This document shows, in pieces, positions 1-10,789 of a stretch of DNA of 64,000 nucleotides. Position 1 is the first letter of the stretch. Each line of letters starts with the position of its first letter. Location: contig NC_030683.2 in the NCBI RefSeq assembly GCF_000004195.4, forward strand, positions 84,159,410 through 84,223,409, in the 5' to 3' direction. Origin of the DNA: Xenopus tropicalis. Lineage: Eukaryota > Chordata > Amphibia > Anura > Pipidae. The notes under the pieces are model-generated. The model had not been told where the DNA came from and made no database searches. It saw only the letters and a program-made list of their open reading frames with translations. Made by a program: the position numbers and the translations under genes.

Positions 1-2764
1 CCCTAAAATCTAAAAAAAACAGTGATTTAATCAACTAATAATTGTACAGAATCATGTAATTTACTCATTCTCAGTTAAACCTGTGTGCTATGCCCCTGAA
101 TCTTTAATAGACTGTACACAGTTACTACATAGACACATTATTACAATGTGCCACAGAACTCTAATATAAATATATGTTATACAATGAGAGCTCAATAAAA
201 ACATCCTTTGATAAAACTCCTCTAAAATGTAAGAGAAACATGGAAGTCCAGAGTAAGTGAAATCAACAAGCTTGAATGGCTCATTTACTATGGGGTGGCA
301 AGGTGCAAATTGCAATAAATAGATAAAAAAAAAAACATGTTATTTACCCACAATGCACCTTGCCACACCACGTTACACCTTGGGCCCTTAGAGGCAACTA
401 TTTTTACTACCATGAAAAAACACACAGAGTTGTACCTTTCCCAGTATGCTGCATTGCCTGTATCTGCCAGCACTGTGTATTGGAGGGGTAGCATATGGGA
501 AGGATATAGATGTGTTTCTTGAGTGCCCCCAAATGTCAGGCACAAAGAAGCATTGCTTAGGTCACATGTTAAGTACAGGGTTCCCTAGCACATGTCGCTG
601 CTGTGCACTATACCCTGTGCTAGATTATTAGCCCTGCAAAAGGAGCCCCTGGCCCTCATACACTAAAGCTTGCATCCATTTACAAAAAGTTCTTATTTCC
701 AGATATTGTCCACAAGATCTCACTGTGCCATATAAAGCTATAATTGGGAGCAACATGTCTTTTATTGTTCTCCACCACTTACAGTCATTCAAATGTGTTG
801 CCTCTGAAGGGACCTAATGATCTCCCAAACATAAGTCTGTCCCATAATTTGCAATGCCCCTTGTGCTGAGATTAAGCCTTTTGATGCACTACCAATGCCA
901 GGAAAATATTGTATAAGGTTTCCAGTAATAATAGTAATTGCTTCCACCAGGCCTGGACTGGCAATATGTAAATTCTGACTAATGCCAGAGGGGCTGCAGT
1001 AAGATCTTATAGACAGTCACTATTTATTGGCCTAGCGTGGGTTCTGTTTGAGCCTAGTTTGAATCTCAGTCTGGACATGGCTGGCAGTGGACAGTCAGGG
1101 GTGATTATTGTCCAGAAAGATGGAAAACCTTATTTTCAGACAGTAATTGAGCATTTGTGATTATTCATATTGATTATCATCATAATTACCATGTTTTCTT
1201 GCACCCCATAAATCCATAAATGAAGTTAGTTCTTAAGGTACAGGTTTAATGTAGTCAAATGTCAATATTGAGAATTGTCTGCTGATTCCCTCCAGTCTGA
1301 AAGCATATGCATTAGCATACTTCATATTCATTAGTCTCTCCATAAAACCAATATATCTGGAGGCAGACAGAAGAAGCCTATTATGGTTTTAGGGAAGATT
1401 TCCCCGAATTATTTTTTGGAAGAGAAGAGAAGCACTTATTGCAAATTATCCTGTCCAACTGCAAACTACAAGTGCTCTCTAGTTTTTTATGCTTTGTTTT
1501 CCCAGTAGATTATATATATTAGGGGGATCTCTTTTACTGAATTAAAACAAGTCTTTAAAAATCCATTCTTTTAAATATAGTACTTCAGTAAGCAGAAACT
1601 GTTACATTACTTTATGTGCTAACGACTAACTTAGTTGCATTCAATATGGGGACTATAATTACAGGTGCTACATCTTGTAACCCATAGCACCCGCCAAGAT
1701 ATTTGTCTTTAAAAAACAGAAGAACTGAATGCATGAATGTATGTAAAACAACAGCAAGATGCTTTATTCAGCATTCTCATTGGTGAATTGGTCATTTGGA
1801 ATTGGAATTCCCCAACCTCTATAGAGGCTTAGGAGACACAGTGGGAAATTTTTAGGGTTTACATCCCCTTTAATAAATCAACTCAAGTGGGAATGCAGTG
1901 CAGTTTTGGGCTCCAGTCCTTAAGAAGGATATTAATGAAACTATGAGGTTAGACTGTCGAGGTTGGGGTTGTTTTCTCTGGAAAAGAGTCGCTTGCGAGG
2001 GGACATGATTACTGTACAAATACGTTAGAGGGGATTATAGGGGATTATGTTCTTTTTTCCCATAAAAACAAGCAGCGCACTAGAGGCCCCCCCTTTAGAT
2101 TAGGGGAGTGGAACTTCCATTTTAAGCAGCGTAGGTAGTTTTCACGGTGAGGGCAGTGAGGTTGGGGAATGTCCTACCTAGTGATGTTGTAATGGCAGAT
2201 TCTGTTAGTGCCTTTAAGAGGGGCCTGGATGATTTCCTGAACAAGCATCTACTAAAATCAACAGTTAGTATTGATGTTGTTATATATGGTTTATGTATGT
2301 GAGTGTATAGATAGGTTAGTATATGTTTGTGTGTGCTGGTTTTATTTTGAAGGGTTGAACTTGATGGACTGGTTATTTTCCAACCTTATGTAACTATGTA
2401 ACTCCATAGTCTAGGGCTTCTCATGAACAAGCACTAGTCATTAAAACATGTCAGGCCATGCTATAACAAGAGAACTATAAATAGTAAAATATTTTACTAT
2501 ATGGGGACTAACTAATCTCTGTTAGGAAACAATGGTATATCAAAAATCAAAACATTGTGGTTACTAAAGGTATAGGTGCTTTAGGCAACGTGTAGTGGGC
2601 CCTGCACCATACTTTGCACCACACGAGTCTCTGGCTACATCCCATGCAATACCTTTATCATATTCATTAGGTTTGTTCTGCATACCAAAACACATGTCTA
2701 GCAGTAGAAACCAGGACAGCACTATGTTCTTCAGGCTAACTAATATCACCTACTATCCCCCTAG
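1..2764 (+). other. LAYN: LAYN intron, 3' part (gene upstream exons lie outside the window)
   Basis: Non-coding. The first recognisable LAYN exon begins at 2765 with a codon split after two bases, so the preceding exon, which should encode the first part of the lectin domain with its W-I-G-L core, must lie to the left of the window. I looked for it in this stretch and did not find it. Apart from the repeat at about 1910-2402 the sequence is AT-rich and unremarkable. The intron ends in a pyrimidine-rich tract and AG at 2763-2764. Confidence 0.65.
1910..2402 (+). repeat. Degenerate dispersed repeat with a LINE-like C-terminal coding relic
   Basis: From about 2151 to 2270 the + strand reads as a peptide of the type that ends many non-LTR retrotransposon polyproteins: a charged start, then RAVRLGNVLPSDVVMADS, then SAFKRGLDDFLNKH. 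Upstream, short pieces (for example PFRLGEWNFHF near 2090-2125) sit in another frame with stops between, so it is a decayed copy with indels. The right end is a run of TAACTATG-type repeats at about 2388-2402, as expected for a retroelement 3' end. The family is not identified. Confidence 0.45.
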
Positions 2765-2922
2765 GAATTGGTACGCAGATGAGCCCTCCTGTGGCAGTGA
2801 GGCATGCGTAGTGATGTACCACCAGCCTTCCGCCCTCCCTGGGGTTGGTGGACTCTACAGGTTCCAGTGGAACGATGATCGATGCAACATGCGCAACAAC
2901 TTCATATGCAAATATTCATTAG
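2765..2922 (+). CDS. LAYN: LAYN exon: second half of the C-type lectin domain
   Basis: Acceptor AG lies at 2763-2764 after CCTACTATCCCCCT; donor GTTAGT begins at 2923. The exon starts on the last base of a codon and ends on the first base of the next. It encodes NWYADEPSCGSEACVVM through NNFICKY. The WND motif, which in C-type lectins takes part in calcium and sugar binding, is present (QWNDDRC), as are the three cysteines expected for the C-terminal disulfides. The second calcium-site motif is EPS, as in human layilin, not EPN or QPD. Confidence 0.95.
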
Positions 2923-5900
2923 GTTAGTGCTTTTTCTCTCTGAGCTCAGTTAGAAATGTTTTGGTTTAACATCATACACTTGATAGTACCTGAATACAGT
3001 TTGATACATTGGGCATATTCATGTGGGTGTCTCTAGTGTTTGGAATTATTCATCTGTACCTTGAGGGGAACAGGTTTAGCAGCCCTGTGTTAAAGCTAGA
3101 TTTACAAAGGCAGGAGGAATTTAGAAAGCAATTTGACATACAGTACAGACTGCCCAAGGTGTGGGCAAAGTAGAGGAGTCAAATAGTATGGGTTAGGTAC
3201 ACAGAGGTGAATTAAATTACACCATGTTATATACTGCAAATTCTCTGTTCATACACAGTTATATTGCTGAATGCTACTGTTTATTAAAGAGATCCTTGTA
3301 CATTCTGAATTCCCAAACGACAGCCCATATACTAATCCAAATCATACAGATTCAGCAGTTAGCTAAATGATGGGGCAACAGATAGGGCATGCTCTAAATC
3401 ATTTAATCAATGGCTGGTAACAACAAATCTGTACAATTAATTTAAATCCTATTGTCTGACAGATTTTAACCTTCTGGTCAGCAACTTTAAGCCTCCCGTA
3501 ATGTACAATGAATGGTCTATTTAGATGATTACATTGTGAAAGAACCATATTGGTTAGGTAGAGAAAAGGCACAATACCCTTTCTCAAATGCAAGACAAGC
3601 ACTAAGAGCCTTCTTAAAACACAAGGTATTCACATGCCTCATGCAACACACATGGAACTGCCTTAAAACCAAAAGTGAAAGGCTTTGACCTTCACTTATT
3701 ACCATATTCCAATATCTTGCACTGATGAGACCTAAGAAGACAGACTGTCTGCAAGTTTGGATATATGGCTGTGAACTATTAGGCTGCATCTGTGCTATTA
3801 AACCAGCGGTTCTGAATGCACAGTTGGCCATAGGGATTCTAAGGAGTAATTTGCTTGTCTATGCCTATAATGCCATAAGTGAAGGTCAAAACCTTTATGA
3901 ATGCTCTCAGTGATGATCACATTCAAACACAACTCAGCCAGCAACACTGACCTGTGTGTGGCTATTGGGTGCACTGGAGACATGTCTACAGTGTAAAATG
4001 GGCTGCTGCAAATTATATATTAATAACAACATAGTATTTTAACCTATTTTAACCATTGTTTTCGTTTACAGCAACATGACACACATAATTTGAAATTAGT
4101 CATTAAATGTCTGTTCAATATGGTGTGTTTTATTCTAGAAAAAACAACAGTTCATTCCTCTACCAATGCTCCCAAAATAGGTGAGTATGGGAATTGCAAT
4201 GAGATATGTAATTAGATATGTACATGTCTTCATATGGATTAAAGCTATTTGCTGCTTTGGCACAACAGTCTTCATTGTCTATATTAGAACATTGCAATAT
4301 AAATGACTTTTGACCACAGCTGATATGTTCAGCATTAGTCTGTAGAGAATGGCTTAGGCCATTACTTTGTGATCTAGAATCTGTAGATTTGAGAATTTAG
4401 CCTTTACATTTCTTTTACTGGGTTTCACCCATTATTGAAAGTCATGACATTTTACTGTTATACTTCTGTTTTCCAAATGCTGAAACAGACACAGTGAACC
4501 CTCAAGATCCAGAGGAATCCGTTAAAAAAATAAATGGAACCGACCAGAAAATTGATGGTACTGTATCTATTCATATCAAAATTGTTGTAAAATATTTTGC
4601 ATCATACAGACTAAATAAAAATGTTCTTTTATTTGAATGTTAAAGAGTAATTTACTAAAATGCACATTTCCTCTTCATTCATATTTGCTAGCTCTGTTCA
4701 TGGTCCTCTTACAATGGGAGTTGTGATTTCAATGCCACACTTTTTCCTTTTTGCCAATGCAAAAATCCAATGTATGTGCTCTGAGTAATCACATCCATAG
4801 ATTTGCCTTAAAATCACATATTCTAACTCTATGACTACTTCTAACTCCTATTTAGTACAATTTCAGTGTAGGTCTATGGATGCCACTCACATTCTACATA
4901 TCTAATGTTATTATTGTTAGCTTTAGGCTATGAGCACACAGGGCTGATTCTCAGTCTGTGGATAAACGTAACCCAGAATCAGCCCCTATGCTCCAAACAA
5001 CCTTTCTTTGTACCTGTACCCAGGGCCACTGCATGTGCCAACGTGGGTGCTTTAAGGCTTAAGCCACATGGGGCTGATTCTCAAATTGTTTTGTGTGATC
5101 ACACCTGCAGTAGCAATAGTAATAGTAAATGAACCCTATAAAATGGACATGCACCATGGACAAAAAGAACAATAGTAGCACTATACTTCTAAGAGAAGCT
5201 CAAAAGGAGTGGCAAATTTGAATGAATGATGTTTAGCAATCAAAATAATCCATAAAAAGAAAGATTTTAGCCATTTGAAAGTGAACAATTTTGTCAAAAG
5301 AACTTGTAAAATGCATACTGCTATATTATATTTAATCTTATGGTATGTGATAAGATTATTCATTGTTCGTTCTTTTATGGCATTTCAGAGAATGTAGTCC
5401 ATTACATCCTTATTGCTGCAATCCCGCTGCTAACATTATTCGTGATATTCATTGGAGTGGTTTGTTGCTGTATTGCAGAAAAGAGGCAAGTTTCTTACTA
5501 TTCTTTTAACTATTTATAAGACACAGAAGCCATAATTATCCTGTAAATTACATCCTTATAAAGTGTCATCAGTAATAATCGGTGTTTAGTGATGTAATTT
5601 CTGTCGTGATGACTCACTGAAACTTGTGTATTATAATAAATAATAAATAAATAAAGTACCCCCTGTCAGTGCCAGATTTGCAATGAAGGCACCCAGAGCC
5701 TGTCCCCGTTCCCTGACCCCCCTCCACCCCCTGCAGGATCGCACATGGGCATCCATTTAGCGCACAAACTGAGCTCTTTCAACCCAGTTTTTTTCTTGTT
5801 TGTCATGGTTCTCTTTACCACCGCCAATGCATACCGTATCCCAGCATTGTTATTTTCTGTACATAAAGCAATGGGCAGACATAACAGTTGGTAAAACCAG

Positions 5901-8900
5901 CTGTACGATACTGAGAGCTGAAGTTCAGGTCCAGCAGGAGAACCAAAGGTTTAAAATAAAGCCAATTAATCATTTATTTATTATATGGATACACTTAGGG
6001 GCACGTTTATCAAAGTACGACAGGTCCGAAATACAAAAAATACATATTTTTTTTAAAGGTTACAACTTTTGCGTATTTTCTGCGACTTTTTCGTACTTTG
6101 CAACAAAAAGGGCGACCAAAGTGCGTGACAAAAAGGTGACCAAAAAGCGTGACCAAAAGGGCAACCAAAAGGTGTGCCATTGAGTCCTATGGGAGGCTTC
6201 CAAAATCATGCACAGATGGTTTTCCCGCCATTTACGATCATTCGGATACAAAAATTTTGTAACTGTCGGATCGCCAATACAATATTATCGTGACTAATAT
6301 GATTTTTTCGTAAGCATTTTTGTGATATTTGCGATGATCAGAAATTATCATATCTAATCTGAATTTTACCCATTTCGGGATTCGAACTCGGACTTTGATG
6401 AATCAGCCCCTTAGTCTTTGAGTTATAGACAAGGCTTTATTCTTAAAATGGGGACATTTTATATGGTCTAATTCGTTTTCTTCACTATAAAGTTCAGTCC
6501 CTCTGTGACAATGTAATGGGTACCTGTCATCCACACATAAAAAGCTGTGTAATAAAAGTCCTTTAAAAATTGAACATGATACCAAATTATTTTTTAAATT
6601 ACATTATCCATACCTGTTATAAATGAATTTAAAAATGTGAGGTGTCAATCATATATTACCTACAAATTGATTAAGGTGTGCTACACAATGGACAAACCGG
6701 CTAGTTGTAGCCCCAGGTGCAAGCTGAACCCTCAGCCAGGGTAAAACAATATCCAGGATAAAATGAAAAAACAGCAGCACTCCGGAAATGTTGTAGAAAA
6801 AAGTGACTTTACTCAAGAGCACACAGCAACGTTTCGGGCTTAAACCAGCCCTTTATCAAGCCTAATCATACAAATACAATCAAGTGTTATATACCCACAG
6901 GAAAGGGAGGGACCATCACTCCAGCCCTCCATTTAACCCATAGTGTTCAATATACAAATTTTCAATATATAAATTCTCAAATTGCACATATCAAGTTTTC
7001 AAATTGCAAAAAGACATATAAAACAGCACATGTGTATGTCATAGTAATACTTCCATAATATACTCTAGTGTATCAAGTGCATCAAAATTTAATAGTGATA
7101 AATATACTGCTAACGTATAGGAACAATAAATGTCTTACTTTAACGTATTTCATTAAAAATAATTTCTTTTTCCTTATTTCTTTTTCTTTTTGGCTCAGAT
7201 GTCAAAACTCAGGGGACAAATCACCCCTGAATTGTTAGGAATCTGGAGCTTCCACATCTCTGAATCTTACTGTCCTATAACGAAAACAGTAATAAACAAA
7301 TTTTTAGATAAAAACAAAACACAATATTTGTTAAAACACAGTATTTGTTAAAAACAAGCACTCGTAATCACTTACTTATATAAATAGCATAGGGGTATAT
7401 TCCCTGTTAAGGCCACCTGGTGACAAAGTACCCAATATATTTATCCAGCGCATTTCTAATTTCTTCAGCATCCACTGTCTATTACCTCCCCTCCTGAGAG
7501 GACCAACAGTATCAATAACCTGATATCTGAGTGAAATAGAGTGCTTCATCTCATGAAAGTGTGCTGGTATAGGAAGATGCAGTAGATTGCAACGTATATT
7601 AGACTTATGCTGTTTAATCCTGTCCTTGACCTTCTGAGTTGTCTCCCCCACATATGCAAGGCCACAGGGACACTTAATCAAATAAACCACATAAGTGGAG
7701 TTACATGTAAAATAATTCTTGATTGAAATATTTTTACCTGTATGTGGATGTGTAAAAAATTCCCCCTTAGTGATGTTATTACACTGTGCACATGATAAAC
7801 ATGGAAATGTCCCCATTTTATGGGTACCAAGAAATCTCTGACTGTATTTCTTTTCTGAACCTATGTCAGCTTTGACCAAAAGATCTTTCAAGTTTTTATT
7901 CCGCTTATAGGCCATCAAAGGTGGTGTAGAAAATTCTGTGACAGTAGGAATACCCATCTGTAACACCTGCCAGTGTCTCCTAAGAATCCTCCCCACATGT
8001 TCACTTGCTATAGAGAATTGGCTAACAAATGCCAACCGTTTCTCTTTTTCTTTTGTCTTTCTCTGTGATGGGGTTCTAAGCTGCTCAGTTGTCTCCTCCC
8101 GAATCTTTTCCAAACTTTCCTGTAATTTCTTTTTTGGATAACCCCTCACCTGAAAACGCTCAGACATTTCCTCCAATCTTTTTTCACACTGTGTCCTGTT
8201 AGAAACAATCCTCTTAACTCTTTTAAATTGTGTAATAGGCAGAGACTCAAGCAGGGACCTTGAGTGAAAACTTGTATTATGTAACAGATTGTTTCTATCT
8301 GTATGTTTTTGATACAAATCTGTTTCTATGTGTGAACCTGTTTTCCGAATAATGACATCAAGGAAATTTACAGTGTGTGTATCATAAATTAATGTAAATT
8401 TAAGAGTGGGGATTACAGAATTAAGATACTGATGAAACTCAACCAATGTCCCTGGAGGTCCCTCCCAGAACAAAATGACATCGTCAATATAGCGATAGTA
8501 AAGGGGGCAAAACTGTTGAAATAATGCATTAGTATAAACAGAAGATTTCTCAAAATCTGCCATATACAAATTGGCATACGTAGGAGCAACATTACTCCCC
8601 ATCGCCGTTCCCTGCAATTGTTTGTAAAAGTTGTCACCAAACATAAAATAACTGTCATAAAGCACAATCTGTAACAAATCCAAAAGAAAAGATTTTTCTC
8701 CATCAGTGTAATCAGTAACCTCCTGTAACCAATTGTTAACTGCTGTTAACCCAGCCACATGTGCTATGGAGGTATACAAACTGGTAACATCCAAACTGGC
8801 TAGCAGTGTTTGATCCGTAACTTTACAGCTGTTTAGAATCTCCAGCAATTGATTAGTAAAAAAGATCATATATTACCTGCTCCACCTCAGTGCTTGAGGC

Positions 8901-10039
8901 ATAGAGGTGGGGCTGACAATATATAATTGACACCTCTCATTTTTAATTACAATTACTTTAACTTTCTATTTAGCACTTCCTAGCTTTTACCTAGATGGCA
9001 AATGCATAAGATTTTGGGGTGATACAAAGCTTGCATTAATAACAGTGCTCACAAAATGGCACCTTCCTGTTTGCTGTGATTGTAAATTCCAGGACTGATG
9101 GGTAAAAAAATTGAATCATTTATATAGTGTAACTAAAGTTTATTTTGCTCAACTAACATAATAGAAAGGGATTTGGTATTATTTTGTAGGCTACCAGGTC
9201 CCCTTTAAGCTTGTACGCAGGGTATGATGCAGTTGGCCAGTTTAGCCAATTTTTAAGCAAGTTGCTTATTTCTAGGGTGATCGTATGACCTGAACGAAAA
9301 GAGCCTGCTCTCTGCCAGGACCCAGGACACATATAGGCAAACTGGGGGGGAAACGGTCCTGATGAGCAGAGACACATTGGTTTCCTGTGGAATTGGATAT
9401 TTTGGTGTAAAATATATATATAATATTTCTTTTTGGAAGTTCAGATAGTGTTTATGCACATTTTCTACAACTAAATGAGCTCATGTCAAAAACAGGGTTC
9501 TCTTTTCCCTTTAAACAATTAATAAATGAGAAGCCATCTTAAAACATTTTGAAATTCTGTGTCATGTCAATTTTTACTTAAAAAACACAATTATGAAATG
9601 TCCTTTTGGAGACTGGAGACTGTTAGATTCTTGATTTCCATAAATATACATTCATCTTCTTTGATGTTACTGCAGGAAAGAGAGAAGCAGTGAAACACCT
9701 GTAAAAGAACCAAGTTTCTGGATGTCTCCAAACCGAAGGAACAGTCCAAATTTGGAGGTTTACAGCGTCATAAAGAGGCAAAACGAGGCAGACTTGACTG
9801 GGACCAGGCCAGATATCCGCAATACTTCATTCCGAGTGCATTCAGGGGAAAATTCCCCACCAGACAACCTCTCTGGGGACTATGACAATTTGGAAAGGCA
9901 CCACTCGGAGAGCGGTTTTGTGACACTAGCCAGTACAGAGAGCGGATTCGTCACCAATGAACTGTATGAACTGTCCAGTGAAAGATTCGGCAGGAGCACA
10001 GAATCAGGCTGGGTTGAAAATGAAATCTATGGATATTAA
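2765..10039 (+). CDS. LAYN: Layilin (LAYN), partial: five 3' coding exons
   Basis: Layilin is a single-pass membrane C-type lectin. In mammals it binds hyaluronan outside the cell and links to talin, merlin and radixin inside. The spliced product of exons 2765-2922, 4139-4180, 4489-4557, 5389-5485 and 9676-10039 follows the order of human layilin. First comes the second half of the lectin domain (DEPSCGSE, MYHQPSA, FQWNDDRCNM, NNFICKY). Then come a short stalk with an N-glycosylation sequon (NGTD), a membrane span starting VVHYILIAAIPLL and ending in Cys residues, and a tail with two ESGFVT repeats ending ESGWVENEIYGY. All junction phases agree (1, 1, 1, 2). The stalk is somewhat shorter than in human. 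The 5' exons are outside the window. Identity is very firm because the tail end is nearly invariant; function is known from mammals, not shown here. Confidence 0.96.
4139..4180 (+). CDS. LAYN: LAYN exon: stalk, 42 bp
   Basis: A small exon between acceptor AG 4137-4138 and donor GTGAGT at 4181. It is phase 1 at both ends and encodes EKTTVHSSTNAPKI, a Ser/Thr-rich stalk that joins SL at the end of the lectin exon, comparable with human SDEKPAVPS. It is supported by frame and position; the sequence itself is poorly conserved. Confidence 0.85.
   Translation, partial: KKQQFIPLPMLPK
4489..4557 (+). CDS. LAYN: LAYN exon: stalk, 69 bp
   Basis: Acceptor AG is at 4487-4488 and donor GTACTG starts at 4558; phase 1 at both ends. 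It encodes an acidic and polar stretch (DTVNPQDPEESVKKINGTDQ) with one N-glycosylation sequon, NGT. It has the acidic character of the human stalk but little direct identity, so the evidence is splice sites and frame continuity. Confidence 0.8.
5389..5485 (+). CDS. LAYN: LAYN exon: transmembrane segment, with a GC donor
   Basis: Acceptor AG is at 5387-5388 after TTCTTTTATGGCATTTC. The exon encodes a hydrophobic span (HYILIAAIPLLTLFVIF) that ends in CCC and then a basic stop-transfer AEKR, consistent with a type I membrane protein. The frame into the last exon requires exon end at 5485, followed by GCAAGT. This is a GC donor in an otherwise ideal AG/GCAAGT context. The nearby GT at 5490-5491 gives the wrong phase. 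Confidence 0.9.
5998..6410. mobile_element. Harbinger-like MITE with TTA target duplication
   Basis: Inverted ends GGGGCACGTTTATCAAAGT and, at the right, ACTTTGATGAATCAGCCCC are flanked by TTA at 5995-5997 and 6411-6413. A 3-bp TTA duplication is typical of PIF/Harbinger transposition. There is no transposase frame. Inside, at about 6108-6178, a run of related 11-14-bp units of the type GTGACCAAAAAG forms a small tandem array. Confidence 0.75.
6826..6866 (-). ncRNA. Degenerate hammerhead-ribozyme-like motif in the Penelope-like element 3' region
   Basis: On the minus strand the order is TTGATAA, an A, a 5-bp stem (GGGCT/AGCCC) closed by a 6-base loop, then GAAACGTT. The hammerhead core is CTGATGA, stem II, GAAA, then a short stem III and the cleavage triplet. 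Two core positions differ (C3 to T, G8 to A), there is one extra A before stem II, and stem I is weak. It is likely inactive, but it sits where hammerheads are known in Penelope-like elements. Confidence 0.45.
7376..8869 (-). CDS. Penelope-like reverse transcriptase/GIY-YIG endonuclease, N-terminally truncated
   Basis: A 497-residue open frame. RT palm motifs are in order: LDVTSLYTSI (26-35, catalytic Asp), GTAMGSNVAPTYANL (87-101), YIDDV (127-131, catalytic Asp pair), NFLDVIIRK (168-176). A basic linker (about 245-280) follows. Then comes a Cys cluster (C357, C360, C363, C389, C400, C402), the zinc-finger-like insert seen in vertebrate Penelope lineages of the Neptune/Poseidon type. The GIY-YIG nuclease has VVYLI (394-398), AYVGE (405-409), Arg417, Glu472 and Asn488. 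Together these copy RNA to DNA and nick the target. The fingers motifs upstream of the palm are absent and the ATG is probably chance, so the product would not be functional. The open frame suggests recent insertion. Confidence 0.93.
   Translation of the reverse strand: MIFFTNQLLEILNSCKVTDQTLLASLDVTSLYTSIAHVAGLTAVNNWLQEVTDYTDGEKSFLLDLLQIVLYDSYFMFGDNFYKQLQGTAMGSNVAPTYANLYMADFEKSSVYTNALFQQFCPLYYRYIDDVILFWEGPPGTLVEFHQYLNSVIPTLKFTLIYDTHTVNFLDVIIRKTGSHIETDLYQKHTDRNNLLHNTSFHSRSLLESLPITQFKRVKRIVSNRTQCEKRLEEMSERFQVRGYPKKKLQESLEKIREETTEQLRTPSQRKTKEKEKRLAFVSQFSIASEHVGRILRRHWQVLQMGIPTVTEFSTPPLMAYKRNKNLKDLLVKADIGSEKKYSQRFLGTHKMGTFPCLSCAQCNNITKGEFFTHPHTGKNISIKNYFTCNSTYVVYLIKCPCGLAYVGETTQKVKDRIKQHKSNIRCNLLHLPIPAHFHEMKHSISLRYQVIDTVGPLRRGGNRQWMLKKLEMRWINILGTLSPGGLNREYTPMLFI
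9676..10039 (+). CDS. LAYN: LAYN last coding exon: cytoplasmic tail
   Basis: It begins after TGTTACTGCAG and completes an Arg codon split across the intron. The tail reads KERSSETPVK, then SPNLEVYSVI, EADLTGTRPD, SFRVHSGE, two ESGFVT copies and ESGWVENEIYGY before TAA at 10037-10039. In mammals the repeated acidic-aromatic motifs near the C-terminus bind the talin head; the same residues are kept here. A Met at 9722 inside the exon is not a start. Confidence 0.97.
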
Positions 10040-10650
10040 AATAAATAACAAAAAACTATACCAAAAATGAGCAGATGTCAGTGGACATGCTAACTATTTT
10101 TTCATCAAAAATATATTGTCTTAAATTTGATCCTGCTATTTCTGAATGGAATGCTAATCATCTTGGACTGAACTCTTTGCAGTTATTCTTCCTAGGATTC
10201 CATGGATTTGCATTAAAGAGAAAATATAGAACACAAGTTAGAATTTGGTGTTTATGGTATATTGGCTTAAATCAAGATATATTGGTGTGATTACACCAGT
10301 GCAGTTCTTCTTACATATTGAAATGGTTCTGTTATTTTTATTATATAGGCATATATTCACAACTAAAGTCTTATTTCAACTGACAACAGTGGTGCCAGGT
10401 CTGGACCACGATTCAAAATACACCCTGGAATTTAAAGTACACAGAGGACCAAAGAGCACCCCACAAGCCCATAGTGACTGTCTATAGCATCTTACAGCAG
10501 CCCCTTTTGCCATTTGCCAGAATCCATTGGCAGTCCAGGCCTGAGAGGTGCCAAGGCTGAATAGGCAGGTTTGTGTATACAACAGATTGAAAATTCCTGC
10601 ACATATTTTTTGAAATAACTCATAATAAATTAATTTATTAAATCTAATCA
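10040..10650 (+). other. LAYN: Probable LAYN 3' UTR with polyadenylation signals
   Basis: AATAAA occurs just after the stop (10040-10045) and again at 10624-10629. The second, followed by AT-rich sequence, is the more likely end. No downstream coding exon is seen. The end point is inferred. Confidence 0.5.
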
Positions 10651-10789
10651 TTTTCCTAGATACAATCTTTCAAGGGTTTCCCCCCCTTTATTGTTTATTT
10701 TTTCACAACACAATGAGAATATCCTTGTTGGGTTGTAACACCAAGTGCAGAAAGAACTGCAGCCTGATCCATGGTTAGCAGTTGTAGAT

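Larger units (their letters stand above)
6680..8880 (-). mobile_element. Penelope-like retroelement, 5'-truncated, in the LAYN last intron
   Basis: The element runs antisense to LAYN. It contains an uninterrupted RT plus GIY-YIG frame (7376-8869) followed by a 3' region with a hammerhead-like motif (about 6826-6866), a layout known for Penelope-like elements. The left (3') boundary near 6680 is a guess. The right (5') boundary lies close to 8870, where the coding similarity stops and an in-frame TAA sits two codons before the ATG. The RT fingers and N-terminal region are missing, so this is a truncated insertion and not a complete element. Confidence 0.85.
5486..9675 (+). other. LAYN: LAYN last intron, GC-AG type, about 4.2 kb
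   Basis: It begins GCAAGT and ends TTGATGTTACTGCAG. It holds a Harbinger-like MITE (5998-6410) and an antisense Penelope-like retroelement (about 6680-8880). The rest, 8881-9675, shows no exon or clear repeat. The GC donor is deduced from the reading frame on both sides. Confidence 0.85.

Noticed and set aside
2595..2764. In-frame ATG upstream of the LAYN lectin exon
   Set aside because: The residues before 2765 do not resemble layilin, and a good acceptor (CTACTATCCCCCTAG) sits exactly where human similarity begins, so this is intron.
5800..6183. 127-residue + frame with a Lys-rich end
   Set aside because: It covers the left part of the Harbinger-like MITE; the Lys-rich end is the translated tandem array.
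7376..8869. RT/GIY-YIG frame as a host gene
   Set aside because: It has retroelement motifs throughout, is 5'-truncated and lies antisense inside an intron.
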